Source of the DNA: Cucumis sativus
Taxonomy: Eukaryota > Streptophyta > Magnoliopsida > Cucurbitales > Cucurbitaceae
DNA length: 64,000 nucleotides
Assembly: GCF_000004075.3 (NCBI RefSeq)
Contig: NC_026656.2
Location: forward strand, 3,782,001-3,846,000
Reading direction: 5' to 3'
Part shown: one piece after another, positions 1-12,300 of the stretch
Layout: the number at the start of each line of letters is the position of its first letter
How positions within the stretch are numbered: position 1 is the first letter of the stretch
Position numbers and translations under genes: made by a program
The notes under the pieces: model-generated
What the model was told of the DNA's origin: nothing
Databases searched by the model: none
Seen by the model: only the letters and a program-made list of their open reading frames with translations

Positions 1-10
1 GAAAACTAAC

Positions 11-166
11 CGGGACCATAAAGATAATCCGCACGATGTATCTCTGATAAGTAGGTTCCGTATAGTTCAAAAGATGCCGATAAATATGAAAGATCGCCAG
101 AGCAATGGCTCCAGCGGTGCAAAAAAACGCAATAATACTGTAGTAGATAGGAACCACTTCCCCCAT
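11..166 (-). CDS. TMEM184/LAZ1-type (DUF300) membrane protein, first coding exon (partial)
   Basis: This exon encodes 52 residues beginning MGEVVPIYYSIIAFFC and ending at RIIFMVP, then meets a GTTAGT donor at 10-5. The rest of the gene lies beyond the left edge. The N-terminus matches my memory of the plant DUF300 family (TMEM184/OST-alpha-like, including LAZ1 homologues), multi-pass proteins of endomembranes and tonoplast. A first transmembrane segment covers about residues 6-27, followed by a HIYRHLLNYTEP loop typical of the family. The start is supported by an acceptor (TTTTCAG) ending at 168, one base before the ATG region, so the leader is probably spliced. Which DUF300 subfamily it belongs to cannot be decided from 52 residues. 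Family assignment is good; function is inferred from the family only. Confidence 0.82.
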
Positions 167-740
167 TCTGAAAATCGACCACCAAAGTGCGTGCACAAAT
201 TAGGACACATCAAACAGATGAGGGAAAAAAATGAAAGCAAAACACTCCGCTTGCCTGTTACTGCTTGAGAAGCCTGATCTCGATAACAATGTGAAGATTG
301 ACACAAACCCTAGTCTGCCACCAAATGAAGAAATGAAGTGGAGGCAGACGGCGAAATAGAAATCATCAACGAACTTGGGCTACTGAAGAGTCAGTGGATT
401 TGACATAGCATTTGAGAAAAGAAACTACTAGAATTGGAGAAAGGAAATGAATGAGAATTCGTATGAAACGGCATAACTGGAAATGAAAAAAGAGAAATTG
501 AGAAATGAAATGAAGATCATCACCTTGTGAGGAGATTGAAAAGTTGATTAATGTACAGGGAGGTGGATCTGGCGGTGGAAGGGAAGTGAAATGGAAGAAA
601 AGGAAGAAGAAAGTGATGGAATTGAAAGGAAGAAGATGAAGAGAGTTGAGCTGGAAATGAACAGTGGCGGCTTCGAATCTCCCGGAAGGACAACCGAATA
701 CTTTTTTGCAAATTCAGAACTAAAAAATTCAATTTGTTGG
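167..740 (-). other. Probable spliced 5' leader of the DUF300 gene
   Basis: On the minus strand a pyrimidine-rich stretch (about 524-720, rich in CTTCTTCC) looks like a plant 5' UTR. It ends with CACAAG/GTGATG, a donor at 523. A matching acceptor, TTTTCAG, ends at 168, leaving one base before the ATG at 166. I infer a leader intron of about 356 nt (168-523). The transcription start is not defined. Confidence 0.5.
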
Positions 741-2375
741 GAATGCTTTTTTCTTAATTGCAAGTTTGGTCCTAAAAGTTTTTTCTTATTACTAAATTAT
801 ATAGTTTCTTTTTCCACATCTCGGGTTTACAATATGTCGGTTAAGTTATGTTCGGTTTGATTTTATAGAGCTTTAATTTATATGGTTTCAATAATTTTCT
901 AAATTGTAAATAGTATATCAAGATAAATCGTTAAGAACGTTTGACAAAATATTAGTAAGTATATTTTAGTAGTTTTGTTGAGGAACTTTGTTTTGTAGAG
1001 GTTAATTTTTTTCTATTTTTATAATGAGTTTTTTTTTTTTGTTAAATGATAGGATTCATTTTATAAAATTTTATTAAAATATAAAGTAAATTTTAATTTT
1101 TAAATGGTTGAAGTTTGAAATTTATTTTATTTTAAGCCTAATTTACAATTTTAACTCTTGATAAAAGCATTTAAGAAAAAACAACTCATGATACTTATTT
1201 TTTTTGCATATTACGAACATGGCAAAATTAGTGATATCAAACGGCTATCAGATGGTAATCATATAGTTATCGACTTTAAATATTGATATTTTTGCAATTT
1301 AGAAAATGTAGTGACATAAGTCTTATTATCCTAAAAAAAATTCTGTTATTTTTGCAATGGCCCCTTAAAATCATTATTACATTATTGTTAGGATTTAACC
1401 TTATCTTTTTAACTTTATTAAATTTAAGAACTACGACTTTTTTTCTACATAATTGGTTGCATGATCAACGATGTTATCTATATTAGTGGAAGACGACAAG
1501 AAGTGGCTTTTGTTTTTGTGTAGAGGTTTGTGATATTGTTTATTTGTGTTTTCTTTTAGTGGAATTTTTCCATTAATAGGTTTTGTCATCGTGACTAACT
1601 AACATAATCGTAAACGAATCTTGAAGCTCAAAGTCTATCACGTAAACCTTCCCTTGTAGGCCTTAACAATATTGTAATCTCTTGTTGTTTTTCTTCCAGA
1701 TTATTGTTTTCATCTTGTAGCTCTTCGTTTCCCTCTAATATTTTTACATACGGTTGATGGTTGCTTTTTTGACCCCCTCGTTCATTTATTATTGTCTTTC
1801 TTCATTATCTTTGCTCGTTCCCCCCCCCCCCTCTTTTTAACTCGATAACATATCTTCCTTCCCTAAAACCACTAAGAAACACACAAACGATCAATAATTA
1901 AACAAACAGATCTAAAACGAGCCATCAAATAATATTAAAGTAACAAATTTTTATCATTGATCTTAGTTAATATTCTATCAATGTCCATCAATAATAGAAA
2001 GTTATACTATATGTGTCTATTAGAAATAGAAGCATATCATTATCCGTATCTATCATTCATACAAGTGTGATTGAAATAATAGATCGACTTACATCACTTG
2101 TTAGGAAAGGAAGACGTTTTCACTCAAACCATACAAATCCATTAGGGTTTAGTGATTTTCATGCCACTATAACTTGGACTTCTATTCTCTATTTTTCTTC
2201 CAAAGCCAACATTTGAGTCTAATAGTGTAGGAATTATATCTCATAAGCTTAGAACACAAAATCTATGGGAATTTTTTTGAGGTAGACTAAAGGTGTCTTA
2301 TTTTTTTTGGAGTTTTTTTTCAAGTATTTCCATGGTTAAACTAAGGAATGATCGAAAAGTCAATTTCTAAAAAAG

Positions 2376-2670
2376 CGTGTTTGGGAGCAATAAACTAATC
2401 ATTATAGTTCTAGGTTATTGGAGTTTTGTTATGCCAATATTTTGTGTTTGTAACGTAGATTATTTTAGTTTGAGTTATAATAACATATGTTTGATGTTTA
2501 AACTATTTCAGTTTGTTAAAACGGTAGTAAATAATATCAAAACGATGATAAAAGTACTAAAAAAGATTAACGAATAGTAAATATTGTAGCTAATGGGAAG
2601 CATAAGATATTCTATTTACTATAGCAAGAGTTAGTTATTATAGTTCAAATAATCCTTGTTTCAAACACGT
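2376..2670. repeat. Candidate MITE with imperfect terminal inverted repeats
   Basis: The segment begins CGTGTTTGGGAGCAA and ends TTGTTTCAAACACG, an imperfect terminal inverted repeat about 14 nt long, around 265 nt of AT-rich non-coding DNA. Short non-autonomous elements starting GTGTTTGG are common in plant genomes. I could not define a target-site duplication. Confidence 0.4.
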
Positions 2671-4199
2671 ACCTGTAAACATTTAAAGACATACATGATG
2701 CATAGCGGATTTGATTATTTGTGTAGTGACACACTTCATCTAACCTGACTAATGGGACGAGCTTTGGGTTATTTTTTCATCAATTTATTTTAGTTGGAAA
2801 AAAATGTAAACGGTGGTAAAACTTCTACTTTGGTTTATTGGACGAGTTTTACGACGTATGTTTGTGGGTGTTGGGAGGCAACAAAATGTTGTGACCAACA
2901 CTTTAGAACGTATTGAGTAAAGAGTTTGACGTAATGAAAAAACTAAAAGTTTACTTTTATAACGACAGTTTCAAGTTCTTTAATTTTGTCCTCTATTTTA
3001 CTTTTTGTTCGAACTACTTTTGGAGAAAATATTAATGGTAGTGAACTCTTGATTTTGATTAATTGGATGGATTTTTGTGATTAACATATAGTAGGTGTTG
3101 GGAGGTGACATAACTACGATATTGTTAATGTATTATATGGTGTGTATCATAGTAAAAAGTTGTTGTTCTATATTGTTTCGTTTGTTTTCTATAGATTGTA
3201 TTTTTTTTTTTTAGCAACTTTCATTTGGTTGACATGTTGTTTAATAATAGAAAGATAAATAAAATCAATATAATTGGATAAGATTTTGTGTCATTTTAAT
3301 GCATTCAATAACAATTATATGCACTTATTCGATCCACATTTAAGTATGTTTTACCTTTTTCTTTCTTGTAAAAGTTGTAATTTGTTGTTACTTTTCGTAA
3401 GGTAAACAAAGAATTACACCATAGTAACTTTCAATTTTCAGTGTTAAAAATGAGCTATCAAACTTACAATATTTATAAAAATTGAACCGATAAATTATAA
3501 AAGTTGAATACTCAAACTTATATAATGAGTAGAATGATGTAAGGTAAGGACCAAGATTTTAAAATTTATGGATATAATTGCAACTATCACACTAATATTT
3601 TTAAGTGGTTTTTGTAATTTGTAAAAAATAAAATTGAAGGAAAATAACTTAGCCACTAAATGAAAATGACTTAAAAGTTAATTATATTTTATTTTATATA
3701 ATTATAATTCTTAACTATTTGTTAGCCATTTTCTTTCTAAATTAAACTTATAAATACTTTTTTATTTTTAATCTTTTAATATGTTTTTTTATAGTTAATT
3801 ATTATTCATAATATTGATATAAAATATAGTTAGTGTGATTACGATCAAGGTTTGTTGAAGATCCTATAATTATATTGATTTGTTTGGTACTTATTTTTTT
3901 TAATAAGAAAAAATATCAATAAACTATTCACATAATTCCCTTTAGTTATCTACATTTTTTTCCATAATTTCTTAAACACCCTCCCTGTATTGAAAACATT
4001 AAAAGAAAAAAAGAAATAAATAGAAAAGCATGTTGTTTTTTTTTTCTTTAAATAAATATTTGAAAAAAGGAATTTTTTTAAGGGATTTAATATATATATA
4101 TATAACAAACCGAAAAACATATTTAGAATAATTTTAAAACAAAAAAAAGTCACAAACCTACATTCATAAATATGAAAAATATCTCAGATTAATCAACCA

Positions 4200-5470
4200 C
4201 ACTTTAATTTTTTTTCTAAATGATCGTGTAGAAAATGATACACGATTATGTAAGAAATTATACACACGATCGTGTAGTTATTTTTCAATAGAATAAAGAA
4301 GTATTTGAAGAGAAGTCGAAGAAACCTATAACAAAAAAAAAAAAAAAAAGATAAGTGACAAATTATGAATTTTTTTTTATCAACTTCTTAGACCTCTTGA
4401 TTTGATTATCCGAACCCTCGATAATTTTGTGTTTTATTATATTTATGAAAATTTACTATCTATTAATATATTAATATACTGATGTGTTTGATTTGTTTCA
4501 TAAACAAATTTCTACTCCTATCATTTTATTATTACTTATCCATATCATAAACAAACCCTAAACCCTAAACAAATAAAGAAGTAACTACTTTAACATCCTC
4601 ACATTCAATTATTATCCATATCATTTTATTTGTATCTTCTCATTCATATGTCACTACAATAAATAAAATGACATTGTATATACCAATTAAAAATACAGTA
4701 GTCGTAAAATTCTTATACTTTAGTAAGACAACTGTAAATATTTAGTAAGACAACTGTAAATGTAGATATCAACGGTCAAATTAACTTTTAAAAAATATTT
4801 TTTAAGAAAATTATTTTTCATTTTACTTTTTCAATAGAGAATATTTAAAATATACTTTTCACCTCGGTTCGGTTTTTGAATAGTTGTCAAATATTTAAAT
4901 TTTATGACAAATAACTAAAGAAACAAGGCTTTTACTTTTTTTTTTCAAAAATAAACATACACAAAAGAATCCTTTTGTCTTACCTAACTCAAGAGATTTC
5001 TTATTTTTTTTCAAAAGATTTTATAATGTAAAGAAAATTTATAATATTTTACTTGTTATTATTGTAATAAAAAACAAGGGATTTTTTTAAAAAATATAAC
5101 AGCAAAATATTTAGAATAGTTTTTTTTTAAAACTCACGAATCTACTAAGAAAAATACAAAAAAAAAAAAAAGTCACAGTCAACTCATGAGTAAATTGGCC
5201 ACACTTGTGCGTAATTCTTCATTTAAACGATCATGATGAGTAAGAAATAATGTGCAATCATGTACAAAATCTAAATGGTTTAAGATCATGCACCAATATT
5301 TTTTATATTTGATACACAATTTTTTTATCAATATCGTTTAGATTTGGTACATGATTGTATACCAATAATCTTCTATTTTTGTTTAAGATTGTGTACCAAT
5401 ATCCCAACTATTTTTATTTAAGATCACGTGATAATCTTTTATATTTTGTACACAATCATAACAAAATAAC
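4200..5470. repeat. Zone of degenerate short repeats around ACGATCGTGT / GTGTACCAATA
   Basis: Variants of ATGATCGTGTAGAAAATGAT and its inverse occur at 4219-4280. Four looser units of the form TTTAGAT..GTACCAATA followed by TATTTTTG lie at 5225-5465. The spacing is irregular. Probably remnants of an old dispersed repeat; no coding sequence accompanies it. Confidence 0.35.
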
Positions 5471-6326
5471 ACTTTGAAAAAAACATTGATGATTGATTGA
5501 AAACAAAAATAATAATAGCAAAAGTATAATGAAAGAGAATAATAGCAATTGAAAAACTATGATAATGATTTAAAAAAAAACATAAAATAAAAATTGTAGA
5601 AGAAAAGAATAAATAAGATGGAAAAAGAAGAAGAAAGAAATAAAAATAAATAATTTGTTAATATTTCGATGGTTGGTTATATTTATAAAAATTAAGCAAG
5701 TATTTTAGTATAAAATATATAAAAAAAAATCTATTTAAAATGACATTTTTTTTTGAAAATATATACAAATATAAGTAAATATTATGCGTACGTTATAAGT
5801 CTATATTGATTATTGCGATCAGTTTAGATGAACCTTTTAATTTGATATCTAGGAAAGGACCTATATTTTAACAGGTGTCATATTTTGATTTGTTGCGTAC
5901 AGATTCCAAAGCAAGCGGTGTAAACATGGTGAAAATACAATTTACTCATCAAAATCAATACGTGTCACGCATCCGTTGGTCAAACCCATCATGAATTATC
6001 CGACAGGACGGAGCAATCATCCTGTGTGTCGCGCCCACCGCTATCTCAGTACACCCCAACGAAAAAAAAAAAAAGGCCGAAAAAGACTTCTGTAGGGTTT
6101 AATACTTACTCCTTCGCCTCACACTCTCTTTCTCTTTCGCAGAAGCCGTGCTAACGCGCCAAGGCTCTGCACAATCAATCTCCTTTCATCCCAATCCTTC
6201 CTTCATTCTTCCTCTCTTCAGGAATTTTCCACTAATTTTTTTATTTCATAATTCTTCGTAGAAGCTGAGGATTGTTTCGATCTCTTTGGAATCCTGTTTT
6301 TTCTTTTTCTTATTGGAGGTTTCCGA

Positions 6327-9300
6327 ATGGCTGACGGGGTTGATCATAATCGGTCGGATTGTCCGGAGACATCGACGGATTTAGTGTTTTCTCTGTTTCA
6401 GAAGAGGGTGGAATATGTTCCAGCTAGAAGGACTTTCAAGGGGTTTGATAACGGCGGCGGTGATTTTGAGCTAACGACGCTAAACCCCAGTAGCTCGTTT
6501 GGTCAGAAATCTGGTTCTAATGTGGATCATCCAGCTCAGAAGGGGAAGAAATTAGATGGGTCTGAGCTTTTGGAGAATGGGTTGGACCCTGAGCTCAGTT
6601 TCGAGATCACCTTTCGCCGAATTGTAAGTGGCTCTGGCTTAATCACTTGTTTTGAGGTTACGTCATTATGTGTTGGTTTTATATCTTTTAGAAATTTGTT
6701 TGATTGATTGACAATTACCCATTTCTTTTAATTTTATCAATTTTTGGATTGGAGCCTGATTTGATGCGGGCTGAACATTCTCTCTTCTATTCGTTATAGT
6801 CTTTTCAGTCAGTGGCTTCATGCTCTGCTCTGTCTATTTGTAGTTTAAAGTATATTTTTAGAGTTCTTGAGAACTTCTGTTTTGAATCTCGTTGTCATTT
6901 TAATGCTAATTTGGGACAAATTGGGTTTGTTGCTGCCTCGCTTTTCTATAGCTCCCTAATCTTGCTGATTACTCTGTAATCTGTTCCTTTTGCAGTTTTT
7001 ATTATCTGTACCTTTTACCATAATTATATAGTATCTCCTTTAATCAGAAGAAAACGTACATGTTGTTTTCTAGTTTACGTTGTATACTTTTTTCTACATA
7101 GTTGAGGAAGTCATGGTCTTTCTGGATGTTTTACTCCTGTCTTATTTTTAACTATCAATTTTTGTTGCCATATTTATACTTTCTTTTTGTGTTTATGTTT
7201 GTTGTTTATAGCCAAGAAAAATCAATATTACATTTTCATATTACTTCTTTTCTAAATACATTTTTGAATGTCGGATTGCCATGAATATGTTTCTTAAAGT
7301 TTCTAACTGCTTATCACTTGTCTTGTATTTCATGCAAATAAGGTTATTTTTTTAACTTCGGTTAATTTAGGTGGCTCGTGATTCTTTATTGCGCTTGGCA
7401 TGTTATTTTCTCGAAGTCTGAATATCAAATTTTCTCCAAAAACCAAACTTAAAGACTATGGGATTACCTATCGCAGGGTGCTGGCTTGCAAAACCTTGGG
7501 AACACCTGTTTTCTCAACTCAGTCTTGCAGTGTTTGACATATACAGAGCCTCTGGCTGCATATCTTCAAAGCGGGAAGCATCAAAATTCTTGTAAGTTAC
7601 TCTTTTTACTCTTCATACTAAAATTTTGGACACAATGAATTTTCATCTGTTAAAAATTTAAGCAAACTTTGCCTTGTCATTGTATTTTACAACAAACCCT
7701 TGTGAAATAGTTTTAGCTTTCCTCCAAAATTTTATAGATTTTACAGAATTTTGAACAGGGACTACAGCCATTTCTGCTCTTTTACTAATGGTTTATTAGT
7801 TCTATTATATGCATAGTTCTATACTACTTTAAATATCATAAGCAGCACATAACTCTATCTTGTTTGGAAGTTATTTCTAACACATTTTTGATTTTATATA
7901 TTTTTAGTTGAATTTTCATTTTTATTAGAATTTTATTTTACACCTTTAAAAATTTCAGTACAACAAATGTTATGTGGGGTGGGGATTTGAACGCTTAAGT
8001 ACAAGGAAAAGACTGGTGCCTTAACCACTAAGTTAAGCTCATGTTGACAATCATGCTTTAAATTTATGCTTAGGTTGTATTCCCTACTCAATTTAGATTA
8101 AAAGGATTAATCCAGTTCCCAATTTTCTTGATCTGGTATGATGTATTCTGTGTATGCCAGTGTCTAAAAGCTACGAGTAGAATACAAACAACTCGTTCTG
8201 TCGTTCTATGCAAAATTTGGACACATACACATGGTAGGAAATAGGAATAGGATAGCATGCAAATATGCTATTTTTTTCTTAATGTTTGCGTTAATATTTC
8301 TATGCTTGGTCTTGCTTGTCTAATTCAGTTTGCTAATTTGTGAAGGTCATGTAGCTGGATTCTGTGCTCTATGTGCCATCCAGAAGCATGTCAGCCGAGC
8401 TTTGCAGTCAAGTGGGAGAATATTAGCACCAAAGGATCTTGTTTCTAATTTGCGGTGTATCCTTATAATTCACTATAGTATAGTAATTGTAATTCCTTAC
8501 TTATTTGTAGATCCTTGAATGGTTAAACTGTTATTCAGTATAACAGTGAGAGAACCGAGTTTAAGAGGAATTTTTGTTATGTTTATTGCCCATTGGAGGA
8601 CAAATTAATCCGAAGATTGAAATTTTGAGGGTTCTTTCATAACGAAAACCTCATGAACACACCATATGTTAAGTTGATATATGTGATATTGTTCTAATTA
8701 ATAACCAGTTTTATCTGAATTTCAACTGTCTTTTATCTTTCCGTGGTGCTGGATTAGTTTATTTCTTAACCATGCTCTTAGGTATATCTCGAAACTTCAG
8801 AAATGCTAGACAAGAAGATGCTCATGAGTACATGGTAAACTTGCTGGAATCGATGCATAAGTGTTGCTTGCCTCTAGGCCTGCCAAGTGAATCTCCTAGT
8901 GCCTATGAGAAGAGTTTGGTACACAAGATTTTTGGTGGTCGCCTCCGAAGTCAGGTAACCTATTATGTACAATCAGTCAATGACTTGAGATGGTGGAACA
9001 AGGAATGATGTCTTAAGGTGGTATCGTCCTCTATGTTAATTCTTCTGTGACATGTGATTGTTGTACTTCATTTCAGGTCAAATGCATGCAATGTTCTTTT
9101 TGCTCCAACAAATTTGATCCATTTTTAGATCTAAGTCTGGACATAGTGAAGGCTGATTCTATTTACAAAGCGTTTAAAAACTTCACCACTCCTGAGCTAT
9201 TGGACGGGGGGGAAAGGCAGTATCAATGTCAACAATGCAAGCAAAAAGTTAAGGCTCTTAAGCAGTTCACAGTTCACAAGGCACCTTATGTCTTAACTAT

Positions 9301-12300
9301 TCATCTCAAACGATTTCAGTCATACAATCTTGAAGAAAAGATCCACAAAAAGATTCATTTTGGTCCTACGTTAGATCTGGCACCTTTTGTCAGTGGTTCT
9401 TATGCTGTAAGTTACTCATACATACACATTTTATTTCATTTGATTGTCACTGACATGGTAGCTTTTTGTGTTCTGCATCATCAGATTACTAGTAGTATGC
9501 TGTTGCAAGCTTAATTATTCAATTCCCCAATAGAAAACTCAATCATTTAATTATGTACACGATGATCTTTGTATTATTTTTCTAACTAAATTCAATCTTA
9601 CATAATGTTCTCCGACAGTCTTCAGCAATTTATGCACGTATGGAAATATAAAACTGCTCTAGGGTTCTATTTTAGCCTATTGCTGGATTGTTGCTAAGAT
9701 ATACTACATCTATAGCTAGCTTACACATGAAGAGGGAGAAAATAGTTTATGTGAAACTTCTGGGATAAAAGCAAATAAACGATAAGTGTCTTTTGGAGCA
9801 CATTGCCTTTTCTATTTGCCTTCTTTCATTATGACAGTGATACTCTTCGATACCAATTTGTTCCATGCTTGTTAAACATACCTTTCCTATGATGTGTCGG
9901 TAGGTATTTTATTTTCTGAGCTTGTAGTATTCTGGTGTTTTGTTGATGATTAAATATTTATATGGCTATATTGTTAATCCTGAAAAGTTAACACTTGTTC
10001 GGTGCTTTCATAGTAGAATGACTCCAATAAGTTACCAATGTTTCTGTTTCCTCCAATTTGGGATGTTCTAAAATGTGAAATAGCCCTTTCAGGCGCTGTA
10101 TGTTTTGACTTTCTTTATCTGTAGCCTTTTGTGCTTATGCATTCTTATGATTTTACTGAGCTTCTTGCATTTCCAGGATGGAGACTTGAAGTACACTCTT
10201 TATGGGGTTCTGGTCCATCATGGTGGTAGCACCCGTAGTGGTCACTATTATTGTTATGTTCGAACATCCAGTGCAATGTGGTATGCCCTTGATGACAATC
10301 GGGTATGTGATATAAGGTTAATGGTTCTATTACCCAAGTGAACAGTGTTGTTTTCTTTTTATGAAATGTGAGTAATTATAGAGATTAAATTTCTTTCTCA
10401 ACGAATTCATTTTCATGTTACAGGTTTCACATGTTGGTGACAGGACAGTTTATGAGCAGCAGGCATACATGTTATTTTATGTACGGGACCGAAGAAAAGT
10501 TGTTCCAAAGAAGCCTGTTGATGTTGTTTTGAAAGATAATATGAAACCATCTACCAATTTAAACAGAACTGATTCTATTGTTAACCGAGGTTTGAAGGTC
10601 AACCATGTACAAAATTGTAAAATTGAAAAAAAATTAAATGGCCTTTTCAATGATGAATTGATAAAAGAGTCAAAAGACTCATCAAACGTTGGTCCATCAA
10701 AAACAATTCCAAATGAAGCATCTGCTCAGATAGATACTAAACTGGCAAGTAAAGAATGCTTGGTACCTGAGACAGTATCCATGCCAATATCTTCTTCAAA
10801 GGAAGTCTCGCAACAGAAAACATTTAACAAGAGTGTTATTCCAAAGTCAAGTCCAGCAGTAAATTTACCAACATTACCCAGACGTATGAACAATAACTTA
10901 CATGTTAATAGTTCTGAAAGCTCTTTGGCCAAAGCAGATCATATAGATATCAACCCTGTCGACAGAGGCTTGGTTGTCTCAGTTTCTACTTCTCTCAATC
11001 TAATTGATGCAAACACATCTGCCAACACACAGGCTGTAAGTTGATCACTTGTTTTCATTTCTTGCAGGTTGGAGTATTTGTTGCCAATTTGATTTGCAAA
11101 AAAACGATTTTGTTAAGAAGCTTTTTGTTTCACTTGCAGAATGATAATGCCGCTTCAGTACAAGAGCCTGGCTGTAAAACGTTAGAAATATCTGATCCTG
11201 TAACATTACCAAATCACCCAATGCTGGAAAGTAGCAAGGTGCATTTTTATATTCCATTGAAATATCTCAGCCCTCTACAACATGTTAGTTTGCTTGTTAA
11301 ATTAACTTATTCTCGTTTATCTTTCTCCCAGGTTCCTGTTTCAAGTCAAATTTCTGTTGACAACTTGACTTCTGGGGATGATTCTAATTGTAAAAGGATG
11401 ATACCCGATGAGTCAAATAAAATATCAAGTTCAACTGTGGTAGAGGGACCTATTCTCTCAAAAACTCATGATTCCAAGCATGGCAGGAGATTCAAAAGAA
11501 AACATTTGAAGTACCATTTGGGCAGCTTGCATCTCAGCTCAAACATTCTTTTCAAGGTATCTTTAAGCCTGTGTAAGAAGAAGAAACATAGAAGGAAAAA
11601 GTGCCAATCTGCTGTCTCCAGATGTCCAACTGGGGAAAGGTTGTTCAGTAGAGATGACATGTCATCTGATTTTGGCCCATCTACATCTGAGAAATCCAAG
11701 TCTGTTTACTTAGTTTCAACTTGTAAGTCCAGAAAGAAGGCTAAGCATGGTTCTAGAGATAGTAAGGATAATTCTGCGAGGAAAGAAGATCTTAAAGTGG
11801 AGTCACTAACTGATATAGTTGATAAAGAAAGTGAAAAGAGGAGTACAGAGCCAAGTTCTGCGCTTACAACAACAAATCAACTGAATAGTAGCACTGACTC
11901 TATCATAGTGGCTAATCACAATGACTCTATTGAGGCAATTTGTCCAAAAGATAGAAAAATAAGTGCTAATCAAGATGGCTTGCATCGTGTTCATTCCAAC
12001 GGTTTTCACAATACAGTTGGTAAGCAATTTCTGCATTGTTTTTTTTTATGCTTCCGTTCTGGACTCTGGAAACATTTTTCTTTGACACTTGTAATGAACC
12101 AGTTTTAGTTGCACGACCTTCCTACTATATTATATGTAAATTCTACTACAGTCGCACTTGAGAAACTCTAACTTTGCTGTGGTAATATTTTTTATATTTC
12201 AAAACATTATAGACCTATCAGAAATGATGCCGTTTAGACTGGGTCTTATAATATCCGTCATGCACCTTGATCTATGGAAAGGGGTTCTTTAACCATATTT

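Larger units (their letters stand above)
741..6090. other. AT-rich intergenic spacer
   Basis: No gene is supported in these 5.3 kb. Open frames are short and AT-biased, with no recognisable protein. It contains a poly-C tract near 1820-1832, a short tandem duplication (AGTAAGACAACTGTAAAT twice, 4723-4762), an AT microsatellite near 4090-4103 and the two repeat zones listed separately. The last 150 bases before 6090 become GC-richer, probably the UBP23 proximal promoter. Confidence 0.6.

Noticed and set aside
591..860. Plus-strand open frame rich in Glu/Lys
   Set aside because: Opposite a pyrimidine-rich leader of the DUF300 gene; composition is explained by the purine-rich strand, and no family is recognised.
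1820..1832. Poly-C run as a structural signal
   Set aside because: A single homopolymer in spacer DNA with no partner structure; length may also be a sequencing uncertainty.
4553..4572. Telomere-like AAACCCTAAACCCTAAAC
   Set aside because: Only two to three units; such teloboxes occur by chance or as common promoter motifs and do not show an interstitial telomere.
7955..8050. Functional tRNA gene on the minus strand
   Set aside because: Box-like motifs are present but no acceptor stem or proper anticodon arm can be paired, so I list it as SINE-like.
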